Notes under the pieces: model-generated
Told to the model about the DNA's origin: nothing
Databases searched by the model: none
What the model saw: the letters and a program-made list of their open reading frames with translations, nothing else
From: Robbsia betulipollinis
GTDB lineage: Bacteria; Pseudomonadota; Gammaproteobacteria; Burkholderiales; Burkholderiaceae
DNA length: 64,000 nt
Assembly: GCF_026624755.1 (NCBI RefSeq)
Contig: NZ_JAPMXC010000001.1
Coordinates: 2,080,365-2,144,364, forward strand
Reading direction: 5' to 3'
Translations under genes and position numbers: made by a program
Part shown: piece after piece, positions 54,750 to 64,000 of the stretch
Layout: every line of letters begins with the position of its first letter
Position numbering within the stretch: the first letter of the stretch is position 1

Positions 54750-55564
54750 ACGCCGTGTCGACGCTGGCGCCGGCCGGCGTGTCCGCGCTGGACGCGTTGC
54801 GCCTTGGCCCGGTTTCGCAGCCGCTCGACGAACTCGTTGGCGAACTCGACGCGCGGCTCGCCGGTATCGCGCAGTCCCACGCGCGCGTCAAGTTGGCGAG
54901 CAGCCTGGCCGCCGAGGACATGGTACTGACGCATGCGATTCTCACGCGCGGCGTGGGCATCGGCATCTTCACGCTGGAGACGGAGCGTTTGCATCCGGAA
55001 ACGGTCGGCATGCTGGCGGTGATCCGAGAGCGCTACGGCTATGAGGTCGAGGCGCTGCATCCGGATCCGCACGCGGTGCAGGAATACGTGCGACGCTATG
55101 GTCTGAACGCGTTCTACGAAAGCGTCGAGCTGCGCAAGGCCTGCTGCGGCATCCGCAAGGTGGAGCCGCTGAACCGGGCCCTCGCGGATGTCGAGGCCTG
55201 GGTGACCGGGCAGCGGCGCGAGCAGTCGGTGACGCGGACGGCGCTGGACCACGTGGAACACGACGCGGCGCGCGGCATCGCGAAATACAATCCGCTCGCG
55301 GACTGGACAGAGGCCGATGTGTGGGCCTATCTGGACCGTTTCGCGGTGCCGGTGAATCCACTGCACGCACGCGGCTATCCAAGCATCGGCTGCGAGCCCT
55401 GCACGCGGGCGATTCGCCCCGGCGAAGACAGCCGCGCGGGACGCTGGTGGTGGGAGTCGCGCGATTCGAAGGAGTGTGGCCTGCATGTCGCCTCCGCCCC
55501 GCCGGACACTACCAGCATCGTGCCGCAAAGCATCCTGCCGACCGGCGGCGGTCAACACTCATAG
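54746..55564 (+). CDS. cysH: Phosphoadenylyl/adenylyl-sulfate reductase
   Basis: Thioredoxin-dependent reductase of 272 residues converting activated sulfate to sulfite. It has the paired iron-sulfur cysteines Cys133-Cys134 (KACCGIRK) and Cys216/Cys219 (GCEPCTR), which mark the [4Fe-4S] APS-reducing type, and the catalytic Cys244 in SKECGLH. The operon makes APS (cysDN) without APS kinase, consistent with APS as substrate. The start overlaps the DUF934 stop. Confidence 0.95.
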   Translation: MNAVSTLAPAGVSALDALRLGPVSQPLDELVGELDARLAGIAQSHARVKLASSLAAEDMVLTHAILTRGVGIGIFTLETERLHPETVGMLAVIRERYGYEVEALHPDPHAVQEYVRRYGLNAFYESVELRKACCGIRKVEPLNRALADVEAWVTGQRREQSVTRTALDHVEHDAARGIAKYNPLADWTEADVWAYLDRFAVPVNPLHARGYPSIGCEPCTRAIRPGEDSRAGRWWWESRDSKECGLHVASAPPDTTSIVPQSILPTGGGQHS

Positions 55565-55644
55565 TCAAGGCGCGTCCGCGTCCGCCCGCAGCGTTGCGAT
55601 GCTGCGGGGCGCGGGCCGTACAAGCAGTCATCGAGGAATCTGTC

Positions 55645-56595
55645 ATGGGACTATCGTCCGACACGCACGTCGCCGATCCGGCGATCGCCATCGATCATCT
55701 GGACTGGCTCGAAGCCGAGTCCATTCATATCCTGCGGGAAGTGGTGGCGGAATGCCGCAAGCCGGGCCTGTTGTTCTCGGGCGGCAAGGATTCGGTGGTG
55801 GTGCTGCATCTGGCGCTGAAGGCTTTCGGGCTGGGCGCGAACCGCAAGACGGTGTTGCCGTTTCCGCTGGTGCACATCGATACCGGGCACAACTTCGACG
55901 AGGTGATCGATTTCCGCGACCGCCGTACGGCGGAGATCGGTGCGGAATTGATCGTCGGTCATGTGGAGACGTCGATCGCGCGCGGTACGGTGCGGCTGCG
56001 CCGCGAGACCGATTCCCGCAACGCCGCGCAGGCGGTGACGCTGCTGGAGACCATCGCGGAACACGATTTCGATGCGATGATCGGCGGCGCGCGGCGTGAC
56101 GAGGAGAAGTCGCGCGCGAAGGAACGGATCTTTTCCTTCCGCGACGAGTTCGGCCAGTGGGACCCGAAGGCGCAGCGTCCGGAACTGTGGAGCCTGTTCA
56201 ATACCCGCCTGAACAAGGGCGAACACCTGCGCGTGTTCCCGATCTCGAACTGGACCGAACTGGACGTCTGGCAATACATCGCACGCGAAAAGCTCGAACT
56301 GCCGTCGATCTACTACGCGCATTCGCGCGAGATCGTGCGCCGCAACGGGCTGTTGGTGCCGGTGACGCGTCTGACGCCGCCGCGCGCCGACGAGACGCCC
56401 GAGACGACGACCGTGCGCTTCAGGACCGTCGGCGACATCAGCTGCACCTGCCCGGTGGAGAGCGATGCGGCCGATCTCGAAACGATCATCGCCGAGACGG
56501 CGGTGTCCGACATCACCGAACGCGGCGCGACGCGCATGGACGATCAGGCGTCCGAGGCGGCGATGGAACAGCGCAAGAAGCAGGGGTATTTCTGA
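55645..56595 (+). CDS. cysD: Sulfate adenylyltransferase subunit 2
   Basis: Small subunit of ATP sulfurylase, 316 residues, forming APS from ATP and sulfate together with GTPase CysN. The PP-loop SGGKDS is at 45-50, followed by FPLVHIDTGHNFDEVIDFRD and GGARRDEEKSRAKERIFSFR. The start at 55645 is supported by GAGGAAT and the family N-terminus. It overlaps cysN by one base (TGATG). It lies 80 bp after cysH. Confidence 0.96.
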   Translation: MGLSSDTHVADPAIAIDHLDWLEAESIHILREVVAECRKPGLLFSGGKDSVVVLHLALKAFGLGANRKTVLPFPLVHIDTGHNFDEVIDFRDRRTAEIGAELIVGHVETSIARGTVRLRRETDSRNAAQAVTLLETIAEHDFDAMIGGARRDEEKSRAKERIFSFRDEFGQWDPKAQRPELWSLFNTRLNKGEHLRVFPISNWTELDVWQYIAREKLELPSIYYAHSREIVRRNGLLVPVTRLTPPRADETPETTTVRFRTVGDISCTCPVESDAADLETIIAETAVSDITERGATRMDDQASEAAMEQRKKQGYF

Positions 56596-57935
56596 TGCCC
56601 GCTCACGAGACTCCCATGACCGAACATACGATACGCGACCTCGGCGTGCTGCGTTTCATCACGGCCGGCAGCGTCGACGATGGCAAGAGCACCCTGATCG
56701 GCCGTCTGCTGTACGACAGCCGCGCAGTGCTGTCCGACCAGCTGGGCGCGCTCTCGCGCGCGAAAAACAAGCGGACCGCGGGCGACGAGATCGACCTCGC
56801 GCAGCTCACCGACGGGCTGGAGGCGGAGCGCGAGCAGGGGATCACGATCGATGTGGCCTACCGCTATTTCGCGACCGCCCGCCGCAAGTTCATCATCGCC
56901 GATACGCCCGGACACGAGCAGTACACGCGCAATATGGTGACCGGCGCTTCGACCGCGCATGCCGCGATCATCCTCGTGGATGCGACCCGCGTGACGTTCG
57001 ACGGCGACCGTACCGAGCTGCTGGCGCAGACCAAGCGGCATAGCGCGATCGTCAAGTTGCTGGGCATTCAGCACGTCATTGTCGCGATCAACAAGATGGA
57101 TCTGGTGGCGTACAGCGAGACCGTGTTCGACCGGATTCGGGACGCCTACCGGGAACTGGCGACGCGGATCGGGCTGGAGAACGTGATTTTCGTGCCGGTG
57201 TCGGCGCTGAAGGGCGACAACGTCGTGGACCCGAGCGAGCGCATGCCGTGGTACGCGGGCGGCCCGCTGCTGACAACGCTGGAACTGCTGCCGGTGACCC
57301 GCAAGATCGGCGAGCTGCGCCTGCCGGTGCAGTGGGTGGCGCGACAGGACGGCTCCCAGGCGGACGACTTCCGCGGCTATATGGGACGTATCGAATCGGG
57401 CGAGATCCGCGTGGGCCAGGCGATCCGCGTGCTGCCGCGCGGAATCGACGCCGAGGTGGCGGAGATCATCGTGCCGGTGACGGGCGGTACCGCCTCGGTG
57501 GCGCGCGCGGTGGCCGGACAGTGCGTGACCGTGCGGCTCACCGACGACGTGGATGTGTCGCGCGGCGATATGCTGGTCGACCCGCTTGCCGACCCGGCGA
57601 AGGGCACGACGGCACGCAAGTTGGAAGCGGACCTGTGCTGGCTCGACGAGGAGCCGTTGTCGACGCAGCGCAAATATCTGCTCAAACAGACCACCACGAC
57701 GGTTTTCGCGCGTGTGGCGGCCGTGCGGCACACGCTGGATGTGCACACGCTGTCCGAAACATCGGGCAGTCATCCCTTGCAGATGAACGATATCGGCGCG
57801 GTGTCGCTGAACCTGCAGAAGGCGATCGTCTGCGATACGTACGATGCGGAGCCGGCCACCGGCGCTTTCGTGCTGATCGACGAGACGACGTTCCATACGG
57901 TCGCGGCGGGGATGATCCGGGAATTTTCCGCCTGA
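56595..57935 (+). CDS. cysN: Sulfate adenylyltransferase subunit 1 (GTPase)
   Basis: Elongation-factor-like GTPase subunit of ATP sulfurylase, 446 residues. G1 GSVDDGKST at 25-33, G3 DTPGHEQYTRNM from 103, G4 NKMD at 166-169. There is no C-terminal APS-kinase (CysC) domain, so the product stays as APS, matching the iron-sulfur CysH. Start 56595 gives TGATG coupling with cysD; Met8 at 56616 is an alternative start. Confidence 0.95.
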   Translation: MPAHETPMTEHTIRDLGVLRFITAGSVDDGKSTLIGRLLYDSRAVLSDQLGALSRAKNKRTAGDEIDLAQLTDGLEAEREQGITIDVAYRYFATARRKFIIADTPGHEQYTRNMVTGASTAHAAIILVDATRVTFDGDRTELLAQTKRHSAIVKLLGIQHVIVAINKMDLVAYSETVFDRIRDAYRELATRIGLENVIFVPVSALKGDNVVDPSERMPWYAGGPLLTTLELLPVTRKIGELRLPVQWVARQDGSQADDFRGYMGRIESGEIRVGQAIRVLPRGIDAEVAEIIVPVTGGTASVARAVAGQCVTVRLTDDVDVSRGDMLVDPLADPAKGTTARKLEADLCWLDEEPLSTQRKYLLKQTTTTVFARVAAVRHTLDVHTLSETSGSHPLQMNDIGAVSLNLQKAIVCDTYDAEPATGAFVLIDETTFHTVAAGMIREFSA

Positions 57936-58087
57936 GCCGCCACGGGGCCGTGCCGGCCATGCAGGGTAACGTCATATTATTGACGCGCGGACAAGTCGTG
58001 GTAAAAAAGCGGCATGGATGACGCGTCCGACGGCATGGCCTGTGGCGCAATGGCATGACGGGTTTGCCTGCGCAACGGGTTGGTTTG

Positions 58088-58132
58088 ACGGCGTATCGGG
58101 TCTAACGGCATATCGGGTTCAACGGCGTAACG
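58088..58132 (+). repeat. 17-bp imperfect tandem repeat before cobA
   Basis: Two full 17-bp units and an 11-bp partial unit, core ACGGC(G/A)TATCGGGT, at 58088-58104, 58105-58121 and 58122-58132, ending 8 bp before the cobA start. It overlaps the likely ribosome-binding region. Confidence 0.6.
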
Positions 58133-58140
58133 AGGCGGCA

Positions 58141-58914
58141 ATGGGAAAGGTGTATCTGATCGGCGCGGGACCGGGCGCGGCGGACCTGATCACGGTGCGC
58201 GGCGCGCGTCTGCTCGCGCAGGCACAGGTGGTACTGCACGATGCGCTGATCGAGCCCGACATGCTGGCGCTGGCGCCGCAGGCACGCCTGATCGGCGTGG
58301 GCAAGCGGTGCGGCAAGCATTCCAGCGCCCAGCACTTCATCAACAAGCAATTGGTGGACGCGGCGCGGCAGGCCGAGATCGTCGTGCGTCTGAAGGGCGG
58401 CGACCCGATGCTGTTCGGCCGTGCCGACGAAGAGATGCGCGCGCTCGAAGCCGCCGGCATCGCGTACGAGATCGTGCCGGGCGTGACGGCGTCGCTGGCG
58501 AGCGCCGCGACGCTCAAGCGTTCGCTGACCTTGCGCGGCGTGGCGAGGAGCGTGGTGCTGGCGACCCGCAATCGCGAGGCGGGGTCGGACGAGATTCGCC
58601 GCCGCGCCGATGCCGATTCACTCGTCTTCTATATGGGGCGGGATAGCGCGCACGAGATCGCGGCCGAGCTGATCGAGGCGGGTCGCGACGGCGCGACGCC
58701 GGTGGCGATCGTCGAGGCCTGCTCGACGCCGCGCGAACGACAGTTCCGGATGACGCTCGCCGACCTGCTGGCCGGCCGGGCGCGCGAACTGCTCGACAGC
58801 GCCCAGCCCAGCGTGCTGCTGATCGGCGAGGCATTCGCCGATCGCGGCCGTGCGACGGCGGCGGCGTCGGCCGTAACGACGACCGGCCCGCACGACGGCC
58901 AGCTCGTGGCCTAG
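58141..58914 (+). CDS. cobA: Uroporphyrinogen-III C-methyltransferase
   Basis: SUMT of 257 residues that methylates uroporphyrinogen III twice to precorrin-2, the first step to sirohaem needed by CysI. Motifs: VYLIGAGPGAADLITVRGARLL at the N-terminus, VGKRCGKHS, VVRLKGGDPMLFGRADEE and EIVPGVTASLASAA. The single-domain form lacks the CysG oxidase/ferrochelatase domain, which fits the separate CbiX at 62881. The start at 58141 has GAGG 5-8 bp upstream and removes a 41-residue extension made of tandem repeats. Confidence 0.95.
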   Translation: MGKVYLIGAGPGAADLITVRGARLLAQAQVVLHDALIEPDMLALAPQARLIGVGKRCGKHSSAQHFINKQLVDAARQAEIVVRLKGGDPMLFGRADEEMRALEAAGIAYEIVPGVTASLASAATLKRSLTLRGVARSVVLATRNREAGSDEIRRRADADSLVFYMGRDSAHEIAAELIEAGRDGATPVAIVEACSTPRERQFRMTLADLLAGRARELLDSAQPSVLLIGEAFADRGRATAAASAVTTTGPHDGQLVA

Positions 58915-59044
58915 ATTCCTTTCCTCCCGCGCGCCTGTGCGAAAGACCGCATCCTCCTGACTCGCCGCAAGGCTCGGAAATTGCTTGCTTCGTGGATCGC
59001 GCCGATACCGCGCGCGACGTCATGCCGACCTTCAGGGAGCAAGC

Positions 59045-59574
<530 letters not shown>

Positions 59575-59578
<4 letters not shown>

Positions 59579-60561
59579 CCCCCTTTACCTATGAACGTGC
59601 TTCGGACCAGCAGGCCGCGCTCGCCCTCGCCGCGCGACCGGGCGCCAAATACCTCGGTGGCGGTACCAACCTCGTCGACCTGATGCGCGAGACCATCGAG
59701 CATCCGACGATGCTGGTCGACGTCACCGGTTTCTCGTGCGCCATAGAAGAGACCGCGGAGGGGGGGCTGTCGATCGGCGCCGGCGTCAGAAACACGGCCG
59801 TGGCGGCCGATCGGCGTGTGCGTGAACGCTATGCGCTGCTGTCGCAAGCCATCCTGGCAGGCGCGTCGGCGCAGATCCGGAACATGGCGACGACGGGCGG
59901 CAACCTTCTGCAGCGGACCCGCTGCGGCTATTTCTACGACGATGCCGCGCGCTGCAATAAACGCGAACCCGGAACGGGCTGCGACGCCGTCGACGGGTTC
60001 AATCGCATGCACGCGATATTGGGGGCATCCCCGGCGTGCGTCGCCACCCATCCCTCGGACATGGCCGTGGCGCTGGCCGCCCTGGATGCGCGCGTGCTGG
60101 TGACCGGTCCCGGCGGCGTTCGCGACATCGCTTTGGTGGACCTGCATGTCCTGCCCGGCGACACGCCGCAGATCGAAACCGTGCTCGAAGCGGGCGAGTT
60201 GATCACCGCCGTGGTCCTGCCGACCCGCCCGGCGGGCCGTTCCACCTATCGCAAGGTGCGCGACCGCGCCTCCTATGCGTTCGCTTTGATCTCGGTGGCC
60301 GCGATCCTGGAGGTGCGGGACGGCGTGGTGACGGAGGCACGGATTTCCCTGGGCGGCGTCGCCCACAAACCATGGCGGGCGCGCGCGGCGGAGGCGTTGC
60401 TCGTGGGCGGTCCCGCCACCGAGGCGGCGTTTCTCGCGGCGGCGCAGGCGGAACTCGCGCCGGCGCGTGGACTTCGCGACAACGCGTTCAAGATCGACCT
60501 GGCGCAACGTGTGGTGGTCGACACACTGATCAAGCTGACGTCCCTCCAGGAGATTCGGTGA
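59575..60561 (+). CDS. FAD-binding subunit with extra [4Fe-4S] site (PaoB/YagS-like)
   Basis: FAD subunit of 328 residues. FAD contacts are seen in KYLGGGTNLVDLM (about 25-37) and IRNMATTGGNLLQRTRC. Four cysteines, Cys117, Cys127, Cys136 and Cys155, match the insertion that binds an additional [4Fe-4S] cluster in E. coli PaoB. This points to an aldehyde oxidoreductase of the PaoABC group rather than xanthine dehydrogenase. The stop overlaps the large subunit start by one base. Confidence 0.93.
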
Positions 60562-62876
60562 TGCCCATTCTCAAAAATGCCGCGCAGGCCGTACTGAAAA
60601 AGGCCATCGCGCTCGCGCCCGACGTCCTCATCCCCGGCGGCAAGCCTGACCCCCTGATTCGCCACACGGGTGGCCTGATCGGCGCGCCGGTCAGCAGGAT
60701 CGACGGGCCGTTGAAGGTGTCGGGCCGGGCGACCTTCGCCGCCGAGTTTCCCATGGCAGGCATGACCTACGCGGCGCTCAAGTATGCGTCGATACCGCGC
60801 GGGCGCATCGTCGCGCTGGATACCGCGGCCGCCGAGGCCGCGCCGGGCGTCGTTTTGGTGATGACGTACCGGAACGCGCCCCGCCTCCGGCCCATGCCAG
60901 CCTTCATGACCCAGCAAAAGGCCGCGGGCGGCGATGACGTGCCGGTCATGCAGGACGACCAGATTCACTGGAACGGCCAGCCGGTCGCGCTCGTGCTGGC
61001 CGACACGCAGGAGCAGGCGGATCATGCGCAGTCCCTGATCCACGTCGTCTACGAGACCGGGCGCGACGCGGTCACCTCACTGGCGGCCGCCAAGGCGAAA
61101 GGCTCGGAGCCAGGGTTGTTCCAGGGCGAGCCGCTGAAGCTCGCGATCCAGGATGCCGAGACCATGCTGGCCGCGGCGCCCCACAAGATCGATGTGCGCT
61201 ACACGACCCCGCGCCACAATCACAATCCCATCGAGCTGCACGCGGCAACGCTCGCCTGGCAGGGCGATACGCTGCGGATCCACGACACCGTGCAGGCGGT
61301 CGCCCACGAAGCGTGGACCCTCGCGCAGGTGTTCGGTATCGACGAGAAGCACGTGCACGTCACCTCGCCGTATGTCGGCGGCGGTTTCGGTTCGAAAACG
61401 GTATGGCAGCATCAGGTGCTGGCAGCGGCGGCGGCGAAACTGGCGCAGCGGCCGGTGCGGATCGTGCTGTCGCGGGAAGGCGTGTTTCGCATCGTCGGCG
61501 GGCGCACGCTCACCGAGCAGCGCGTGGCGCTGGGTGCCCGGGCCGACGGGACCCTGGACGCGCTCATTCATACCGGTACGGTCGCGATGAGTCCGCATAA
61601 CAACATGCCGGAGCCCTTCATCCTGCCGGCGAAGAGCGCCTACGCCTCCCGAAGCTTTTTGCTCGACGTCGAAACCGTCAGAATGAACATGACGGCCAAC
61701 ACCTTCATGCGGGCACCCGGCGAGGCCGTCGGCACGTTCGGACTGGAATCCGGCCTCGACGAACTCGCTCACGCCATGGGACTGGACCCCATCGAACTGC
61801 GCCTCAGGAACGAACCGGAAAAGGATCCGACGACGGGGCTACCCTTTTCCCAGCGCGGTATCGTCGAGGCCTGGAAGGCCGGCCGCGAGCGGTTCGGCTG
61901 GGACGCACGGCGGGAACCCGGCGCGCGGCGCGAGGGCGACTGGTTCGTCGGCATGGGCTGCGCCGCGGGCACCTATCCGTATTACAGGATGCCGGGCGGC
62001 GCGGCACGGATCACCCTGACCGACAAGGGACGCGCGACCGTCAGCATCGCCGCGCACGAAATGGGCATGGGCACATCCACCGCCCAGACGCAGATCGCGG
62101 CCGAGCGTCTTGGGCTGACCATGGCCGATGTCGACTTCGAATACGCCGATTCCCACTTGCCGGGCGTGGTGCTGGCCGGTGGCTCGCAGCAGACGGCGGC
62201 GATCGGCGCCGCGGTGATGGCAGCCCATCACAAGCTGGTCGTGAAACTGCTGCGGCTTGCCGGCGATGGCTCGCCGCTATCCGGCCTGGCATCGGGCGAA
62301 GTGGGGTGCCGTGACGGCGGTCTCTGCGCGCTGGACGACCCGGACCGGTTCGAAACCTACGGCGCGTTGCTGGCTCGCGCCGGGCACGACCACGTCAGCG
62401 TGGAAGCGGAGGCGCCGCCGCCGCTCGAGATACAGCACTGGTCCATGCATAGTCACAGCGCGCTGTTTTGCGAGTTGCGCGTGCATGGCGTCACCGGCGA
62501 GATTCGCGTGAGCCGTTTTCTGGGGTCGTTCGACTGTGGCCGTATCATCAACGCCAAAACCGCGGCCAGCCAGTTCCGCGGCGGGATCATCATGGGGTTG
62601 GGCCTGGCGCTGATGGAAGAAACGCACTTCGACGAGAGGACGGGACGCGTCATGAATCCCTCGCTCGCCGACTACCACGTGCCCGTGCATCTCGACGTGC
62701 CGGAGATCGACATCATCTGGGGCGACGAGGCCGATCCCCACACGCCGATGGGCGCGCGCGGCGTGGGCGAGATCGGCATCACGGGAGTGGGGGCGGCCGT
62801 GGCGAATGCGGTCTTCAACGCGACCGGCCGACGCGTGCGCGATCTGCCAATCACGCTGGACAAGGTCATGGGCTAG
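60561..62876 (+). CDS. Molybdenum-cofactor large subunit, aldehyde oxidoreductase (PaoC/YagR-like)
   Basis: Catalytic subunit of 771 residues, oxidising aldehydes or N-heterocycles with a molybdopterin cofactor. Features: small a/b hammerhead start SRIDGPLKVSGRATFAAEF, cofactor loops YVGGGFGSK and MRAPGEAVGTFGLES, QQTAAIGAA, and catalytic Glu at about 737 in ARGVGEIGITG. No signal peptide. The three genes overlap or abut and form one operon. No XdhC-type chaperone gene is seen in the window. Confidence 0.92.
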   Translation: MPILKNAAQAVLKKAIALAPDVLIPGGKPDPLIRHTGGLIGAPVSRIDGPLKVSGRATFAAEFPMAGMTYAALKYASIPRGRIVALDTAAAEAAPGVVLVMTYRNAPRLRPMPAFMTQQKAAGGDDVPVMQDDQIHWNGQPVALVLADTQEQADHAQSLIHVVYETGRDAVTSLAAAKAKGSEPGLFQGEPLKLAIQDAETMLAAAPHKIDVRYTTPRHNHNPIELHAATLAWQGDTLRIHDTVQAVAHEAWTLAQVFGIDEKHVHVTSPYVGGGFGSKTVWQHQVLAAAAAKLAQRPVRIVLSREGVFRIVGGRTLTEQRVALGARADGTLDALIHTGTVAMSPHNNMPEPFILPAKSAYASRSFLLDVETVRMNMTANTFMRAPGEAVGTFGLESGLDELAHAMGLDPIELRLRNEPEKDPTTGLPFSQRGIVEAWKAGRERFGWDARREPGARREGDWFVGMGCAAGTYPYYRMPGGAARITLTDKGRATVSIAAHEMGMGTSTAQTQIAAERLGLTMADVDFEYADSHLPGVVLAGGSQQTAAIGAAVMAAHHKLVVKLLRLAGDGSPLSGLASGEVGCRDGGLCALDDPDRFETYGALLARAGHDHVSVEAEAPPPLEIQHWSMHSHSALFCELRVHGVTGEIRVSRFLGSFDCGRIINAKTAASQFRGGIIMGLGLALMEETHFDERTGRVMNPSLADYHVPVHLDVPEIDIIWGDEADPHTPMGARGVGEIGITGVGAAVANAVFNATGRRVRDLPITLDKVMG

Positions 62877-62880
62877 CGGA

Positions 62881-63327
62881 TCATTCCTGCCATTGCTGCA
62901 ACGCATACGCGCCCACTGCCTGCAGCACGCTTTCGTCCTCGCCGACCGCCTCGGCGCTGCGGATCGTGATATCCGGATGGCTTGCCCGGCAGGCGTCGAG
63001 CAGCGCGGGGAAATCGCGTCGCAGATGCGCGCCGCGGCCAAAGAAGACCGGCACGACCGTGATCACGTCGCAGCCGGCGCTGACCTGCTCGCCGACGGCG
63101 GTCGCCAGGTCCGGCGTCATCAGTTCGAGAAACGCCAGCGACACCGGGCCGGCGCCGGGACTACCCGCGGCGCCGTCGTCGGCCCGGACCGCCGCCTGAC
63201 GCGCGCGCATCTGCTGCGCCAGACGTTCGAAGGGTTCCGCCCAGCGCGGGTCGCGGGCGCCATGCCCGAACAGGATCAGGCCGCGCAGGGGCGTGGCGGA
63301 AGGCGGCAGGACGTTGGCATCGGACAT
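62881..63327 (-). CDS. cbiX: Sirohydrochlorin chelatase, CbiX/SirB type
   Basis: Short chelatase of 148 residues that inserts Fe2+ (or Co2+) into sirohydrochlorin, completing sirohaem with CobA. The catalytic His22 is in LILFGHGARDPRWAEPFERLA, and the second block VITVVPVFFGRGAHLRRDFP carries the other metal His. The start at 63327 was chosen because the family N-terminus begins there; a long in-frame upstream extension is spurious. It is convergent with the aldehyde oxidoreductase operon (4-bp gap) and follows lptG on the minus strand. Confidence 0.9.
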   Translation of the reverse strand: MSDANVLPPSATPLRGLILFGHGARDPRWAEPFERLAQQMRARQAAVRADDGAAGSPGAGPVSLAFLELMTPDLATAVGEQVSAGCDVITVVPVFFGRGAHLRRDFPALLDACRASHPDITIRSAEAVGEDESVLQAVGAYALQQWQE

Positions 63328-63362
63328 CGGATTTTCCAGGGCGTGGGGCGATCGGACCAGGA

Positions 63363-64000
63363 TCAGTGTCGGTCGACCCAGCGCAGACCGACGATGCCCA
63401 GCACCAGATACAGCAGCGCGGGCAGGGCGGCGGTCACCGGCGCGGGCCAGGTGTTCAGGGTGCCGATATGGGAAAACAGGGTGTTGACGAGCTGAAAGCT
63501 CATGCCCAGCATGATGCCGCCGAACACCTTCATGCCCACCACGCCCGCGCGCGAATGCAGATACGCGAACGGCAGCGACAGCGTCAACATCACGAAGACG
63601 GCGAACGGATAGAAGATCTTGCGCCAGAGCGCGACGTCGTAGCGCTGCGTGTCCTGGCTGTTCTCGCGCAGGTGATGGATGTAGGAGGTGAGCGCGTAAA
63701 TCGACATGTTCTCCGGCGCCACCAGCAGCACCGACAGAATGCGCGGCGTCAACTCCGAGCGCATCAGATAGCTGGGCATCGTCTTCAGCGATGACTGATA
63801 CAGCGGAATGAGCGAGTTCAGATCGGCGACCGGTTCGTCCGACAGGCGCTCGAGTGCCATCTCCGTGACGCCGTCGAGTTTCCACTGGTTCGGCGGGACG
63901 AAGACGCCGCTTTGCGCGAGCCGGACATGCGTGAGCCGGTAGCGCGGATCGAATTCGTAGATCTTGACGTTGCTGATGGTCGCGTCGGGGTTGAGCCGGC
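63363..64000 (-). CDS. lptG: LPS export permease LptG, 5' end outside the window
   Basis: C-terminal part (about 212 residues) of an LptF/LptG-family permease that moves lipopolysaccharide from the inner membrane to LptC/A. The visible part has the end of the periplasmic domain (KIYEFDPRYRLTHVRLAQSG, then FVPPNQWKLDGV) and the last three membrane helices, including FYPFAVFVMLTLSLPFAYLHSR and a final helix ending LRWVDRH. The frame is open to base 64000. It sits 35 bp upstream of cbiX. Confidence 0.93.
   Translation of the reverse strand, partial: RLNPDATISNVKIYEFDPRYRLTHVRLAQSGVFVPPNQWKLDGVTEMALERLSDEPVADLNSLIPLYQSSLKTMPSYLMRSELTPRILSVLLVAPENMSIYALTSYIHHLRENSQDTQRYDVALWRKIFYPFAVFVMLTLSLPFAYLHSRAGVVGMKVFGGIMLGMSFQLVNTLFSHIGTLNTWPAPVTAALPALLYLVLGIVGLRWVDRH

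Overview
The window is GC-rich chromosomal DNA from a Burkholderiaceae-type betaproteobacterium. Gene content (glyQ, lnt, corC, ybeY, phoH and miaB; a cysI-DUF934-cysH-cysD-cysN-cobA sulfate block; a CysB regulator; lptG) and codon choice match Burkholderia, Paraburkholderia and Robbsia. An hrpII/PIP-type promoter box upstream of a large unrecognised protein suggests a plant-associated member with a HrpB/HrpX-controlled type III secretion system. That lifestyle is an inference; no secretion-apparatus gene lies in the window.

Layout. 1-7528 (minus strand): glyQ (cut by the window edge), lnt, corC, a ChaC-like cyclotransferase, ybeY, phoH and miaB, a conserved housekeeping run. 7865-10370 (plus): an overlapping three-gene cassette of an acyl-CoA dehydrogenase-like protein, a NodS-like methyltransferase and a family-2 glycosyltransferase. 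10822-24886: mixed metabolism, with a ferritin-like protein, an FMN split-barrel protein, RhlE, two multihaem cytochromes c, a GST, an aldehyde dehydrogenase with DUF779, a single-domain response regulator, a small secreted peptide, a metallo-hydrolase, DUF3597, homospermidine synthase and a MATE transporter. 25120-31395: organosulfur genes, with a CysB-type regulator, a four-domain rhodanese, a Gln-type thiol dioxygenase, an SsuD-like monooxygenase and a serine/threonine dehydratase. 31539-37150: OYE plus ArsR, a peptide-binding protein, an aldo/keto reductase and a class III aminotransferase.

37172-46106 is accessory: a CTX-M-like class A beta-lactamase, an ORF remnant, a secreted alpha/beta-hydrolase, DUF72, an O-methyltransferase, a ceramidase-fold lipoprotein and the candidate type III effector. 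46469-50876 is a decayed genomic island at tRNA-Leu(CAA): two toxin-antitoxin pairs, a truncated hicB, an IS3 scrap, a phosphoesterase and a broken integrase, with a 19-bp repeat near both ends.

51049-64000 returns to core metabolism. CysB diverges from the assimilatory sulfate operon. CobA and SirB/CbiX (sirohaem for CysI) are separated by a three-subunit molybdenum aldehyde oxidoreductase. lptG runs off the right end. Two CysB paralogues, the sulfate operon and the thiol/sulfonate genes make sulfur metabolism the dominant theme. Residue numbers were counted by hand from the chosen start codons. Family assignments rest on motif recognition without database searches.
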